Assembly: GCA_001899175.1 (NCBI GenBank)
Contig: MKVH01000024.1
Location: 682,001-746,000, forward strand
Length of the DNA stretch: 64,000 nt
From: Candidatus Kapaibacterium thiocyanatum
Lineage (GTDB): Bacteria > Bacteroidota > Ignavibacteria > Kapaibacteriales > Kapaibacteriaceae
Reading direction: 5' to 3'
A program made the position numbers and the translations under genes. Positions 1 to 10,802 of the stretch are shown piece after piece; position 1 is the stretch's first letter; the number at the start of each line of letters is the position of its first letter. Below the pieces are notes generated by a model, which saw only the letters and a program-made list of their open reading frames with translations, searched no databases and was not told the DNA's origin.

Positions 1-767
1 TCGGAAAGACGAACGATCGATCCTCCCGTCGAGGCGATGACCGTCGCCGCTATCTCGTCGAGTGAGCCGTAGTCGCCGCTCGTCTTCACGTTGAACTTCC
101 GGTTTCCGGCCGTGATACTGCCACCAGGCATGTTGACGTTCTCGCTCTGGAGCGCACCGAGTACGGCAGACGTCGGAACGTGCATCTGCGCCATCTTGTC
201 GAGGTTCAGCTCTACCTGCACCTGCTGATCGGGGAAGCCCTGTGCATCGATGTTCTTCAGCCCACGTACCTTCTCGAGCCTGTCCTTCAACTCGTCGGCA
301 TGATGCTGCAATACGGAATAAGGGACGCTCTCGCTGACCAGGGCGAACTGGAGGATGTTCACGTCCGTCGGCGTGAACTTGCGAATGGTGATGCTGTTGA
401 TGTCTGCGGGAAGGTCCTTCCTGATGGAATTCACTTCGCGTACGATTTCCTGATACTTGTCGTCGGCATTCGATTCGAACTTGTATTCGACCTGGATGAC
501 AGCGAGGCCGTCGTTGATGTCGGTCTTGATGCGCTTGATGTCGTCGAGTTCGTTGATCTTCTTCTCGAAGGGGTCGACGACGAGCTGTTCCATGTCGGAT
601 GGTGTCGTACCGGGGTAGACGATGACGATGGCGAACTGGGGCGAGATGATGTCGGGGTCCTCGCTCCTGGGCATGGTCAGGAGGGATGTGATGCCCAGCG
701 CCAGCACGGCGATGAACATGACGAGGGTGAACCGATAGTTCTCTACCGAGAATCGTGTGATGTTCAT
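1..767 (-). CDS. RND-family efflux permease, N-terminal part (cut by window edge)
   Basis: This is the inner-membrane pump of a tripartite efflux system that exports solutes by proton exchange. The visible part starts at an ATG at 767 and reads MNITRFSVENYRFTL, followed by a first membrane segment and the start of the periplasmic porter domain, with the family-typical stretches VIVYPGTTPSDMEQLVVDPFE and NMPGGSITAGNRKF. About 255 residues are present of roughly 1,000 expected; the rest lies left of base 1. It follows the membrane fusion protein and TolC genes on the same strand, so the three probably form one pump. The substrate cannot be told from sequence. Confidence 0.9.
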   Translation of the reverse strand, partial: MNITRFSVENYRFTLVMFIAVLALGITSLLTMPRSEDPDIISPQFAIVIVYPGTTPSDMEQLVVDPFEKKINELDDIKRIKTDINDGLAVIQVEYKFESNADDKYQEIVREVNSIRKDLPADINSITIRKFTPTDVNILQFALVSESVPYSVLQHHADELKDRLEKVRGLKNIDAQGFPDQQVQVELNLDKMAQMHVPTSAVLGALQSENVNMPGGSITAGNRKFNVKTSGDYGSLDEIAATVIASTGGSIVRLS

Positions 768-802
768 TGGATATGCGGAGTGGATGATGGAGAAGGGCGA
801 TA

Positions 803-1876
803 TCAGCGGACCACACGGATCGTGGCGCCGTCGGTGACGTAGGCCGAACCACCCGTGATGACGGACGTGACGCCGTCGAGCGGACCTGTGATGGAGACGT
901 CGTTCGTACGGATCCTGTCGATACGAATGGAGACCCTGCGTGCCTTGCCATTATCGGCTGCGAAGACGAAGGCCTGGGAACCGTTCCCTTCGATGATGGC
1001 ATCGATGGGAACGAGGGCCATAGCCGATGCCTGACCTGTCGCCGGTGTGATCGTCGCACGGGCGAACAGTCCTGCGGCGAGTTCACGAGGAGCGTCCGTC
1101 AAACGGAGTTCCGCCTGATACAGGCCGGACCGTGGATCGGCACCCTGACCGACCGTCGTGATGGTGGCTCCGAACGTCCTGTCCGGGAATGCATCGAGCG
1201 TTACCGTCGCACGATCTCCTGCGCGCAGGCGTACCCAGTCCTTGTCGGGCACGGACACAATGATCTTCCAGTTCTGTGGTCCGGTTCCGTTGAGGACGAG
1301 AACCGGCGTACCGGGTGCCGTCAGTTCGCCTTCGTTCGAGAGTTTCTTCAGGATCACACCATCGTTCGTGGCGCGTATCTCGGAGAAGGACCGGTTGTAG
1401 CGTGCGATCTCCAACGTGCGTTGAGCGAGCTCGTAGGCCGTCGTGGCATTCTGTATCTGTTCGAGTGTCGCCACGGAATCGCGATAGAGGTTGCGGACAC
1501 GGTGCATGTCGCGTTCGGTCTTCGCCAGTGCCTCCTGCGCCTGTCCGACCTGGGCATCGATCTCCGTCAGGTCGAGTGTGGCCAGGAGCTGTCCCTTTCG
1601 TACCCGTTCACCTTCGCGGACATCGATGGTGCGGATGATACCACCTGTCTTGAACGACAGCCGTGCCTCCAGTTCCGATGCGACGAGGCCGGATGCGGTG
1701 ATGGGGTCGACGTCGGTCGTCGTCTGATGGACGACGGGCGCGGTATGGACCGGGATGGATTGCGCTGCTGCCTGGTGGCCTGCCGCGGCCTTGCCCGTAT
1801 CGTGTGAGCATGCGGTGACGATCAGGGCTGCGCCCAATGCCATCGATGCGAGGATGGAATGATGGTTCATGTTCAT
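803..1876 (-). CDS. RND efflux membrane fusion protein (HlyD/AcrA type lipoprotein)
   Basis: This is the periplasmic adaptor linking the RND permease to the TolC channel. From the ATG at 1876 the protein is 357 residues with a lipoprotein signal (lipobox ALIVTAC near residue 22), a barrel-sandwich half (SFKTGGIIRTIDVREGERVRKGQLLATLD), a short coiled-coil hairpin with Ala/Gln-rich repeats, the second lipoyl half and a beta-barrel. An upstream TTG at 1909 would place an unlikely leader before the signal, so the internal ATG is preferred. It lies between tolC and the permease on the same strand with short gaps, consistent with one operon under the upstream TetR. Confidence 0.9.
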   Translation of the reverse strand: MNMNHHSILASMALGAALIVTACSHDTGKAAAGHQAAAQSIPVHTAPVVHQTTTDVDPITASGLVASELEARLSFKTGGIIRTIDVREGERVRKGQLLATLDLTEIDAQVGQAQEALAKTERDMHRVRNLYRDSVATLEQIQNATTAYELAQRTLEIARYNRSFSEIRATNDGVILKKLSNEGELTAPGTPVLVLNGTGPQNWKIIVSVPDKDWVRLRAGDRATVTLDAFPDRTFGATITTVGQGADPRSGLYQAELRLTDAPRELAAGLFARATITPATGQASAMALVPIDAIIEGNGSQAFVFAADNGKARRVSIRIDRIRTNDVSITGPLDGVTSVITGGSAYVTDGATIRVVR

Positions 1877-1905
1877 TACAGGAATTCGTGAGCGATCGTT
1901 GGAGG

Positions 1906-3294
1906 TCAATGAAGGGGATAGGATGCCGAGGCGCGTTCCAGTTCGGCCGTGCGGATGAATACGTCCATACGTGCGAGGGATTCGCGCAGGCGGGCCGTCA
2001 TGAACTCGTTCTGCGCATCGAGCAGCTCGATGTAGATGGCCTTGCCTTCACGGTAGAGCAGTTGCATGTCGTCGTAGAACCGCTTCGACGCATCGGTCTG
2101 GGAGAGGGAAGAGGCGAGCCGTGCTCGTGCCGATGCGAGCGAACGGGCGGTTGCGTAGTACTGCAGGGCGAGCTGATTCTTCACCACACCTTGTTGCGAT
2201 ATCAGCGCTGCACGGTCGGCTTCGGTCTGACGTACCTTCTGCGAGTTCGAGAAGGCCGAGAACAGATTCCATTCGAAGGAAAGTCCTGCCATATAGTATC
2301 GGGTTTTATTACCGAAGCGGAAGTCGAATCCCTGCGAGCCGAGATCGACGAAGCCGCTGAGCTTCGGAATCCAGTGCGAGCCGGCCAGACCACGGGCTTC
2401 GTCCAACGCCTGTACCGATGACGACAGTGCGGACGTTTCCTCGCGTCGTTCTACGGCTGCCGTTGCGTCTCCGGCGATCGAACGCCCGCTGTCTTCGGCC
2501 GTTTGCATCGTCGTACGAGCGAGCATCGTATCGGCGACGATCGCAGCGTCCAGTGGTCTGTTCAACAAGACGTTGAAGGCTGCGGCCGCATTCGCCTTCG
2601 TTTCTTCGGCGGAGATCAGTTCCGATCGGATCTTCTCCGCTTCGTTCGTGGCGCGGACCAGGGCCGTGCGATTGCCTGCGCCGTTGTTGAGCAGCGAGCG
2701 TGTCACGCGGATGTTCTCGTCGAGCAGGACGAGGGCGCTTTGCAGGATTCCGACGGCGTCCTGCGACTGCATCCACCGGAAGTATGCCGTCTTCACGTCC
2801 TTCACGAGCTCGCGTTTCACGACGTTCACGTCGAACGATGCCACGTCCGCCAGACGTTCCTTGATGCTGCGGTTGTAGCGCACGTCCATGTTCAGGAGTG
2901 GTGCTGAGATGCGGACCTTCGCATCGTAGAAGTTGTCGGGATTGAGTTGTACGGACATGTTCTGCAGCGTCGGAAAGCGGTTCGAGTTCGTCAACTGGTT
3001 CAATGCCGCATAAGCCGGATTCAGAAGATCTCCGATCGGCATGTCGATCGTCCGTCCACCTCCGGCCCGGAGATAGCTCGCCAGGACGTCGGCACGCGGG
3101 TAGAGCATTCCTTCCGCTTCGGCTTCGGCGGCGTGAGCCTTCACGAGTAGCTGTTCCCTCTGTCGTACGGCGTCGTTCGCATGCAGCGCTTCGTCGATGT
3201 AGGCCGACAGGATAGATGATTCCTGTGCATTGGCGTCCCGGAGCTGACCCCACAGCATGAGCAGAACGGCTATCGCCGTAAATACTGTTCTCAT
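1906..3294 (-). CDS. TolC-family outer membrane efflux protein
   Basis: This is the outer-membrane channel of the efflux system, 462 residues with a cleavable signal peptide (MRTVFTAIAVLLMLWGQ...ANAQ). Two similar halves of long alpha-helices with Ala-rich and Glu-rich heptads are visible, as in OEP-family proteins, e.g. YREGKAIYIELLDAQNEF near the C-terminus. It is the first structural gene after tetR on the same strand; a terminator and a TetR-type operator separate it from tetR, so it has its own regulated promoter. The family is sure, the substrate is unknown. Confidence 0.9.
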   Translation of the reverse strand: MRTVFTAIAVLLMLWGQLRDANAQESSILSAYIDEALHANDAVRQREQLLVKAHAAEAEAEGMLYPRADVLASYLRAGGGRTIDMPIGDLLNPAYAALNQLTNSNRFPTLQNMSVQLNPDNFYDAKVRISAPLLNMDVRYNRSIKERLADVASFDVNVVKRELVKDVKTAYFRWMQSQDAVGILQSALVLLDENIRVTRSLLNNGAGNRTALVRATNEAEKIRSELISAEETKANAAAAFNVLLNRPLDAAIVADTMLARTTMQTAEDSGRSIAGDATAAVERREETSALSSSVQALDEARGLAGSHWIPKLSGFVDLGSQGFDFRFGNKTRYYMAGLSFEWNLFSAFSNSQKVRQTEADRAALISQQGVVKNQLALQYYATARSLASARARLASSLSQTDASKRFYDDMQLLYREGKAIYIELLDAQNEFMTARLRESLARMDVFIRTAELERASASYPLH

Positions 3295-3312
3295 TGTTGA
3301 TTTCGATTATAT

Positions 3313-3329
3313 TATAAACACTGTTCAGT
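3313..3329. promoter_or_regulatory. TetR-type operator upstream of tolC
   Basis: The 17-base near-palindrome TATAAACACTGTTCAGT lies just before the tolC start. A nearly identical site, AAACA-S-TGTTCAGT in common, lies before tetR at 4122. Paired sites flanking a TetR gene and its target are the usual arrangement for autoregulation plus pump repression. Confidence 0.7.
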
Positions 3330-3338
3330 ATCAGGGCC

Positions 3339-3362
3339 GAAAAAAGCCACTCGTGAAGAGTG
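3339..3362 (-). terminator. Rho-independent terminator after tetR
   Basis: On the minus strand AGCCACTC, a short loop and GAGTGGCT are followed by TTTTTT. It would end the tetR transcript before the tolC promoter. Confidence 0.8.
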
Positions 3363-3388
3363 GCTAGGAGATGGAGAAGATGCCTATC

Positions 3389-4084
3389 TCATCCGCTACG
3401 CTTGCGTTTGCGGAGGGCGTTCACGAACATATCGACCGTGCCGAACAGAAGGCCTTCGACCTCTTCGTCCGTTGTCGGAAGATCGACCCGTTCGGAAGCC
3501 GGCGTATCGTCGTTCTGAAGTCGCTGATACTTCATGCCGACGATCTTCATGCGTTGGCGTACGTGGAGGGAAACCAGTCCGTGAACCACGCTCCAGACCA
3601 TCATCGAGATCGCCGGGCTCGGCTGATCGTCGACGTTCAGAAGGTCCTGTTCCAGGCACTCGCGGATGATGGCATGGAGGAATTCGAAAGCTTCCATGCC
3701 GCACTTCCATTCACCGGCGCGTTCGATCGTCGAGATCGGCGCCCGCATGATGAACATCAGATCGTAGAACTCCGGATTCTGGATGCCGAAGTGGATGTAG
3801 ACCTTGCCCAGGGCCGCGAGGCGTTCCATCGGATCGGCGATGGACGACACGGACTGGAAGGAGTCGATCAGCATCCTGAAGCCGCTCTCGTGGATGGCGT
3901 GGAAGAGCTCGTCCTTGTCCGCGAAGTACAGGTAGATCGTCGCCGGACTGTATTCGATACTTTCGGCGATGTTCCGTATCGACGTCTTCTCGAAGCCATC
4001 GGAAATGAACATCTCCGTCGCTGCCTCGAGGATCAGGTCGCGCATCTCCTGCTTTTCGCGTTGTTTCCGTTCTGCGATGCCCAT
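3389..4084 (-). CDS. TetR/AcrR-family transcriptional repressor
   Basis: This 231-residue regulator has an N-terminal TetR helix-turn-helix (residues about 12-58: ILEAATEMFISDGFEKTSIRN, then SPATIYLYFADKDELFH) and a ligand-binding C-terminal half. It sits directly upstream of the tolC-mfp-rnd genes on the same strand. Matching palindromic sites lie before its own start (4122-4138) and before tolC (3313-3329), so it probably represses both itself and the pump until an inducer binds. The inducer is unknown. Confidence 0.9.
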   Translation of the reverse strand: MGIAERKQREKQEMRDLILEAATEMFISDGFEKTSIRNIAESIEYSPATIYLYFADKDELFHAIHESGFRMLIDSFQSVSSIADPMERLAALGKVYIHFGIQNPEFYDLMFIMRAPISTIERAGEWKCGMEAFEFLHAIIRECLEQDLLNVDDQPSPAISMMVWSVVHGLVSLHVRQRMKIVGMKYQRLQNDDTPASERVDLPTTDEEVEGLLFGTVDMFVNALRKRKRSG

Positions 4085-4121
4085 TGTGTACCGACTTCCT
4101 TGAAATTAACGACGCGAATAT

Positions 4122-4138
4122 ACTAAACAGTGTTCAGT
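4122..4138. promoter_or_regulatory. TetR-type operator upstream of tetR
   Basis: ACTAAACAGTGTTCAGT is an almost perfect 17-base palindrome around a central G (one mismatch between half sites). It lies 37 bases before the tetR start and also upstream of the divergent lipoprotein gene, so it could affect both. Confidence 0.7.
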
Positions 4139-4333
4139 CGAAGCAAGAGAAAGTCTCATTTGCTATGGACTGACGAAACATCGATTCGGGTGAATGAAAT
4201 AGCTGCTTCCGTGAAATCGGGTTTGAAATACCAGGTTGCGGGGAGGATATTGGGTGCTCTGCGAATTAGGTTTGCGGAGAATGCATCATACATATCGTGT
4301 CAAGTTGGTCAATCATCCGGTTATCGAAGAACT

Positions 4334-5854
4334 ATGAAGAATACAGTAGCGTTGATCGCAGTACTCTGTTTGTTGTCGTCCTGTGGGAAGGAAGGTACGA
4401 CTACGCCGGATCCCCCGAAAACAGTGAGTGAACTGATCGCAAGGGCTGGACGTCTGCCGGAAGCGCCGCCGTCGCAGGAAACCGAAGTTGGAACGGCCGC
4501 CGACATGCTCGAAGAAGATGGAGAACGATATGTGTCCACATCGAGCAAGCGTCGTCTTTCCGCACGGTTCGAGGAGATCGGCTCGTTCGGAAAGTATGCT
4601 GATGTCCTGTATCCGGGCGCGATCGTTCAGGGGAAGGAACTGCAGCAGGGCAGACTCACACCGATCGAGGGGAGGAAGAAGGAAATCGTTCTGACGTTGG
4701 ACAACGGTACGTCGATGCAAGTCGGCAGCCCGACGAAGGCGTCAGTCAATGATGCTATTCAGCGACTGGCCGTCGACTCCAAACCTTCTGCCGCACAGAT
4801 GGTGTATCAGTATAGCGTTATCCACTCGAAGGAATCGGCATTCATGAAGCTCGGACTGAATGTCGACTGGCTGGTGGGCAACATCGGGAATGAGTTCACG
4901 GAGGAACGCAGCACGAAACGTAGTTCAGTACTTCTCTACCTGAAGCAAGTCTATTTCACCGTTTCATCGGATAAGCCCGGCTTCGACAGCTCCGTTCCGG
5001 TAGCCGATCTCCAACCATTCATCGGCGAGGGCAATCCGCCGTGTTATATATCGACTGTGAGTTATGGGCGGATATTCCTGATCAAGGTCACGGCGACGAC
5101 GTCGTCGGAGAAGCTCGAGAATACCCTGAAAGCCGGATACCGTATGGTTTCGGGACAGGTCGAATTCACCAACCTCGACGAGAATACGACCTATAGCTTC
5201 CAGGCTCTTGTATTCGGCGGTTCGGCACAAGGCGCAGCGAAGGCGATCACGCTTCAATCCATCGGCGAAGTGAACGCACTGATTCGCAGAGAAGCGCAGT
5301 ACAGTCCGACCAATCCCGGAATGCCGATATCGTACACCTTACGACACCTGTATGATCTCTCGCCCGTACTACTCGGGCAAAGTGTGGAGTACAGCATACC
5401 GAAGTGGGAGATGGATCCGAACGTCCGGCAGAACTTCGACATCACATTCTCATCGTTGGAGATCGGCAAGGATTGTGATTTCGGTACGGCCGGTGATGGG
5501 GATTTCTACTACCGGTTCGAGGTCTTCGACAGGAAAGGCAACAGGCTCGGCAGTCCCGTGGAACGTCGGTGGAATGACTATGTACAGGGTGGTGACGGTG
5601 AAGCCATTCCGATCAACAAGACCATATCGTTCTCGATACCGCGAGTGCACGGGGAGTCGTTCAGGATCATGGGCTATGTTCGTGACAATGATTCCGACGA
5701 CGATTCCACCGACTATCAAAGTATGGGAGCGATTAACCTCACGATGGCCTATCCTTGGGAAGGTGGGGACTACAACCGCCCGCTGTACTATAGTCTGGAT
5801 GGGTCTTCGAGCTGTAATGGCAAGGTGTACTTCCTAATCTCAACGAAACGATAG
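4334..5854 (+). CDS. Predicted lipoprotein of unknown function
   Basis: The preferred ATG at 4334 begins a clear lipoprotein signal (MKNTVALIAVLCLLSSCGKE, Cys about residue 17) in a 506-residue protein; longer in-frame starts have no signal. A Pro/Thr-rich stretch follows the lipobox and then a mature part rich in beta-strand-like sequence. I recognise no domain. It is divergent from tetR, with a 250-base gap holding the TetR operator at its far end. Its codon use resembles the core genes. Probably anchored in a membrane facing the periplasm or surface. Confidence 0.75.
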   Translation: MKNTVALIAVLCLLSSCGKEGTTTPDPPKTVSELIARAGRLPEAPPSQETEVGTAADMLEEDGERYVSTSSKRRLSARFEEIGSFGKYADVLYPGAIVQGKELQQGRLTPIEGRKKEIVLTLDNGTSMQVGSPTKASVNDAIQRLAVDSKPSAAQMVYQYSVIHSKESAFMKLGLNVDWLVGNIGNEFTEERSTKRSSVLLYLKQVYFTVSSDKPGFDSSVPVADLQPFIGEGNPPCYISTVSYGRIFLIKVTATTSSEKLENTLKAGYRMVSGQVEFTNLDENTTYSFQALVFGGSAQGAAKAITLQSIGEVNALIRREAQYSPTNPGMPISYTLRHLYDLSPVLLGQSVEYSIPKWEMDPNVRQNFDITFSSLEIGKDCDFGTAGDGDFYYRFEVFDRKGNRLGSPVERRWNDYVQGGDGEAIPINKTISFSIPRVHGESFRIMGYVRDNDSDDDSTDYQSMGAINLTMAYPWEGGDYNRPLYYSLDGSSSCNGKVYFLISTKR

Positions 5855-5934
5855 TCTGATGCGATATCGTTGGGAGAACTGCTTCTGCGACAGAACTTCC
5901 ACGTATTTTCCGTGAGCAATACTACGGAGGAAGT

Positions 5935-6240
5935 ATGGACAAGGAAGAACAACTCTACCTCGAGATTGGCCAATCGTTCACGGGGGCAGAACGCAGTCAG
6001 ATGTTCGGCAAGCCCTGTTTCAAGATCGGTGGCAAGGCCTTCATGTGTCTGTTCGAGCGGTGCATGGTCTTCAAGCTCACGGGCAAGGACCACGAAACGG
6101 CCATCGCATTGAAAGGCGCCATCCTCTTCGATCCGTCCGGTAAGGGGCGTGCGATGAAGGAATGGGTACAGGTGCCGTACGTCCACAAGGACAAGTGGAA
6201 GGCATTTGCGAAGGCGGCGATGGGGTATGTGGGAGGATGA
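5935..6240 (+). CDS. TfoX N-terminal-domain-like small protein
   Basis: This 101-residue protein has a good ribosome site (GGAGGAAGT before the ATG). The layout QMFGKPCFKIGGKAFMCLF, then MVFKLTGKD, then GRAMKEWVQVP matches the TfoX/Sxy N-terminal family, in which a metal-free small alpha/beta fold carries a Met-Phe-Gly and a Met-Lys-Glu/Gly motif. In gamma-proteobacteria Sxy controls competence, but stand-alone members elsewhere have no proven role. A 3' fragment of a related gene is found at 58515-58715. Confidence 0.75.
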   Translation: MDKEEQLYLEIGQSFTGAERSQMFGKPCFKIGGKAFMCLFERCMVFKLTGKDHETAIALKGAILFDPSGKGRAMKEWVQVPYVHKDKWKAFAKAAMGYVGG

Positions 6241-6343
6241 GTAACAGACCGCCTGCAAGGTAACGATAAGCTTGACGATAGGTTGTGCGAACAATACACA
6301 ACAAACACGGATTTGATTACATCCACAAGTATGGAGTCTAGGA

Positions 6344-8032
6344 ATGAGTGTCACTCATCTCAATCAGATTAAACGCCGGGTACAGCAAGCATATAGCACC
6401 TTAATTGCCCGGGATGAGCTTAGTGAAGGTGACCCTAACATTGCAGACAAGGTGTTAACTCGCTGTCTGGCATCATTCGCGGTCCAAGCTGTTACAGATT
6501 GTTCAGAGATCGATGCTGCTAATTCAATCATTGATGGTTCAGATGACAATGGTCTTGACGCAGTGTTCTATTCAGAAAGCCAGAATACGATTGTATTGGT
6601 ACAATCAAAATGGATTAAAGATGGCAAAGCAGAACCTAGTAGTGCTGAGGTCTTGAAATTCTGTCGTGGGGTAAGAGATTTAGTGAACTCGGAATTTGAT
6701 CGATTCAATACTCGCCTGCAACAGCGCCAAGATAGCATTGAACATGCGCTCTCCACTTTTGGTTGTCAGATCAAGTTGGTCTTAGTACATACCGGAAGAA
6801 CAGAGTTGGCGATCCACGCACAGCGTTCCATAACGGATCTACTCAATGAACTTAATGATGCCTCAGAAATAGCTGTATTCGAAAATCTTGGTCAAGATAA
6901 GGTCTATGCACTTATGGCCGAGAGCGCTTCTGGAGGAGGTATTTCATTGGATGTTACCCTTTCGTCCTGGGGAAAAATTGAAACTCCATATGCCGCATAC
7001 TATGGTACAGTACCAGGAAGTGAAGTTGCAAACTGGTGGAAGAAGTTCGGAAACCTGCTCTTTGCAAAGAACCTTCGTAGCTCATTGGGGAACACTGAGG
7101 TCAATAGTCAAATCATATCTACTATTCATGAACGCCCGATGGACTTCTGGTACTTCAACAACGGAATCACTGTGACAGCTAAGTCGATAGAGAAGACTAT
7201 TGCCGGTGGAGCAAATCGTGATGTCGGAAGCTTCCGAGCGAATGGCGTCCATGTTGTCAATGGTGCGCAAACTGTTAGTAGTATCGGACGTTATGCTGGG
7301 GAAAATCTTAGTCACGTCAGCGTGCCAATTCGCATTATTTCTTTGCAGGATACTGCTGATGAGTATGAAGAGTTGATTACTCGGTCAAACAATACACAGA
7401 ATAGAATTGAAGCTCGTGACTTTGTATCACAGGAAAAAGAACAACAGAGGATACGCCTCGAGTTGCAGATGGATGGGATTGACTATCACATCGCACGATC
7501 AGAAGGCTATAAGCCTACGGATAAATCGTTTGATCTAGAGGAAGCGACAATAGCCTTGGCCTGTTCATCTAGCGACCCTAACCTTGCTGTTACGGCAAAG
7601 AAAGAAATAGGTCGATTCTGGGCAGATCTAGACAAAGGTCCTTATAAGAGATTGTTTAATCCAAATACGTCGTCGTTGAGGGTCTATCATGCAGTCCAAA
7701 TACAACGACTGATCGATATGGAGCTTAGAAGAATGGTAAAAGAGATAGATAAGCGGAGTGGGAAACAATATGGTGTTCTCATACACGGAAATCGGCTACT
7801 TGCTTCCGTAGTGTTTACAAGGCTCAAGATTACCCAGAATCTTGCCGACCCAGAGTTTATTGCGGCTGGCCACAGTGTAGCGATAGCAACAGAAGTCAAA
7901 AGGGCCATACTATTGATTACGCAGAAGTTAACCCAAGAATACCCGGACAATTTTCCTGCTGTAGTCTTTAAGAACCCTACGAAATCCAAAGTACTGTTCG
8001 ATGCTTGTATTAGCAGTATAGCATCCTCGTAG
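6344..8032 (+). CDS. AIPR-family protein (abortive infection phage resistance type)
   Basis: This 562-residue protein carries the AIPR family core: NWWKKFGNLLFAKNLRSSLG, VNSQIISTIHERPMDFWYFN, NNGITVTAKSI and VNGAQTVSSI at about residues 225-325, then RSNNTQNRIEARDF. The N-terminal part (DGSDDNGLDAVFYSE, IVLVQSKW, about residues 65-90) resembles a restriction-type nuclease core with an Asp and a Gln-Ser-Lys. AIPR proteins are linked to phage abortive infection. The gene is clearly more AT-rich, with codons unlike its GC-rich neighbours, and ends next to an initiator tRNA gene, both pointing to horizontal gain. No partner gene is evident. Confidence 0.9.
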   Translation: MSVTHLNQIKRRVQQAYSTLIARDELSEGDPNIADKVLTRCLASFAVQAVTDCSEIDAANSIIDGSDDNGLDAVFYSESQNTIVLVQSKWIKDGKAEPSSAEVLKFCRGVRDLVNSEFDRFNTRLQQRQDSIEHALSTFGCQIKLVLVHTGRTELAIHAQRSITDLLNELNDASEIAVFENLGQDKVYALMAESASGGGISLDVTLSSWGKIETPYAAYYGTVPGSEVANWWKKFGNLLFAKNLRSSLGNTEVNSQIISTIHERPMDFWYFNNGITVTAKSIEKTIAGGANRDVGSFRANGVHVVNGAQTVSSIGRYAGENLSHVSVPIRIISLQDTADEYEELITRSNNTQNRIEARDFVSQEKEQQRIRLELQMDGIDYHIARSEGYKPTDKSFDLEEATIALACSSSDPNLAVTAKKEIGRFWADLDKGPYKRLFNPNTSSLRVYHAVQIQRLIDMELRRMVKEIDKRSGKQYGVLIHGNRLLASVVFTRLKITQNLADPEFIAAGHSVAIATEVKRAILLITQKLTQEYPDNFPAVVFKNPTKSKVLFDACISSIASS

Positions 8033-8088
8033 CTGTAGAACGATCTAACCCTGTCTAGTATCGGGGTATCGGGAAGAATTCAATACAA

Positions 8089-8122
8089 AAAGCCCTCGAA
8101 CACATCTGTATTCGAGGGCTTT
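8089..8122. terminator. Bidirectional terminator between the AIPR gene and tRNA-fMet
   Basis: AAAGCCCTCGAA, a ten-base loop and TTCGAGGGCTTT form a perfect 12-bp stem with T-rich flanks on both strands. It can end the AIPR transcript and the convergent tRNA transcript. Confidence 0.85.
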
Positions 8123-8133
8123 CTTTTCCGTTG

Positions 8134-8206
<73 letters not shown>

Positions 8207-8343
8207 GTAGGGATTACAAATATACGGCTTTCTTCGAGATCACCAAACGGTAAAATGATTTGGCCGCTTCGACCGATGAAAACGGTCGTTGTCACCACCA
8301 TCGTGTGCAAAACTAGCGATGCCCCGTAGCTCGTTGACACCAT

Positions 8344-8351
8344 TATATTTG
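8344..8351 (+). promoter_or_regulatory. Promoter -7 element before pheT
   Basis: TATATTTG matches the Bacteroidota TAnnTTTG consensus and lies 27 bases before the pheT ATG. I see no clear -33 TTTG at the usual spacing. Confidence 0.55.
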
Positions 8352-8378
8352 CCCGTATTCACGTAGAATTAGCTTCAA

Positions 8379-10801
<2,423 letters not shown>

Positions 10802-10802
<1 letters not shown>

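Noticed and set aside
180..842. Long plus-strand frame of 220 residues
   Set aside because: It lies antisense to the RND permease and fusion protein genes, has no known motif, and is a high-GC shadow.
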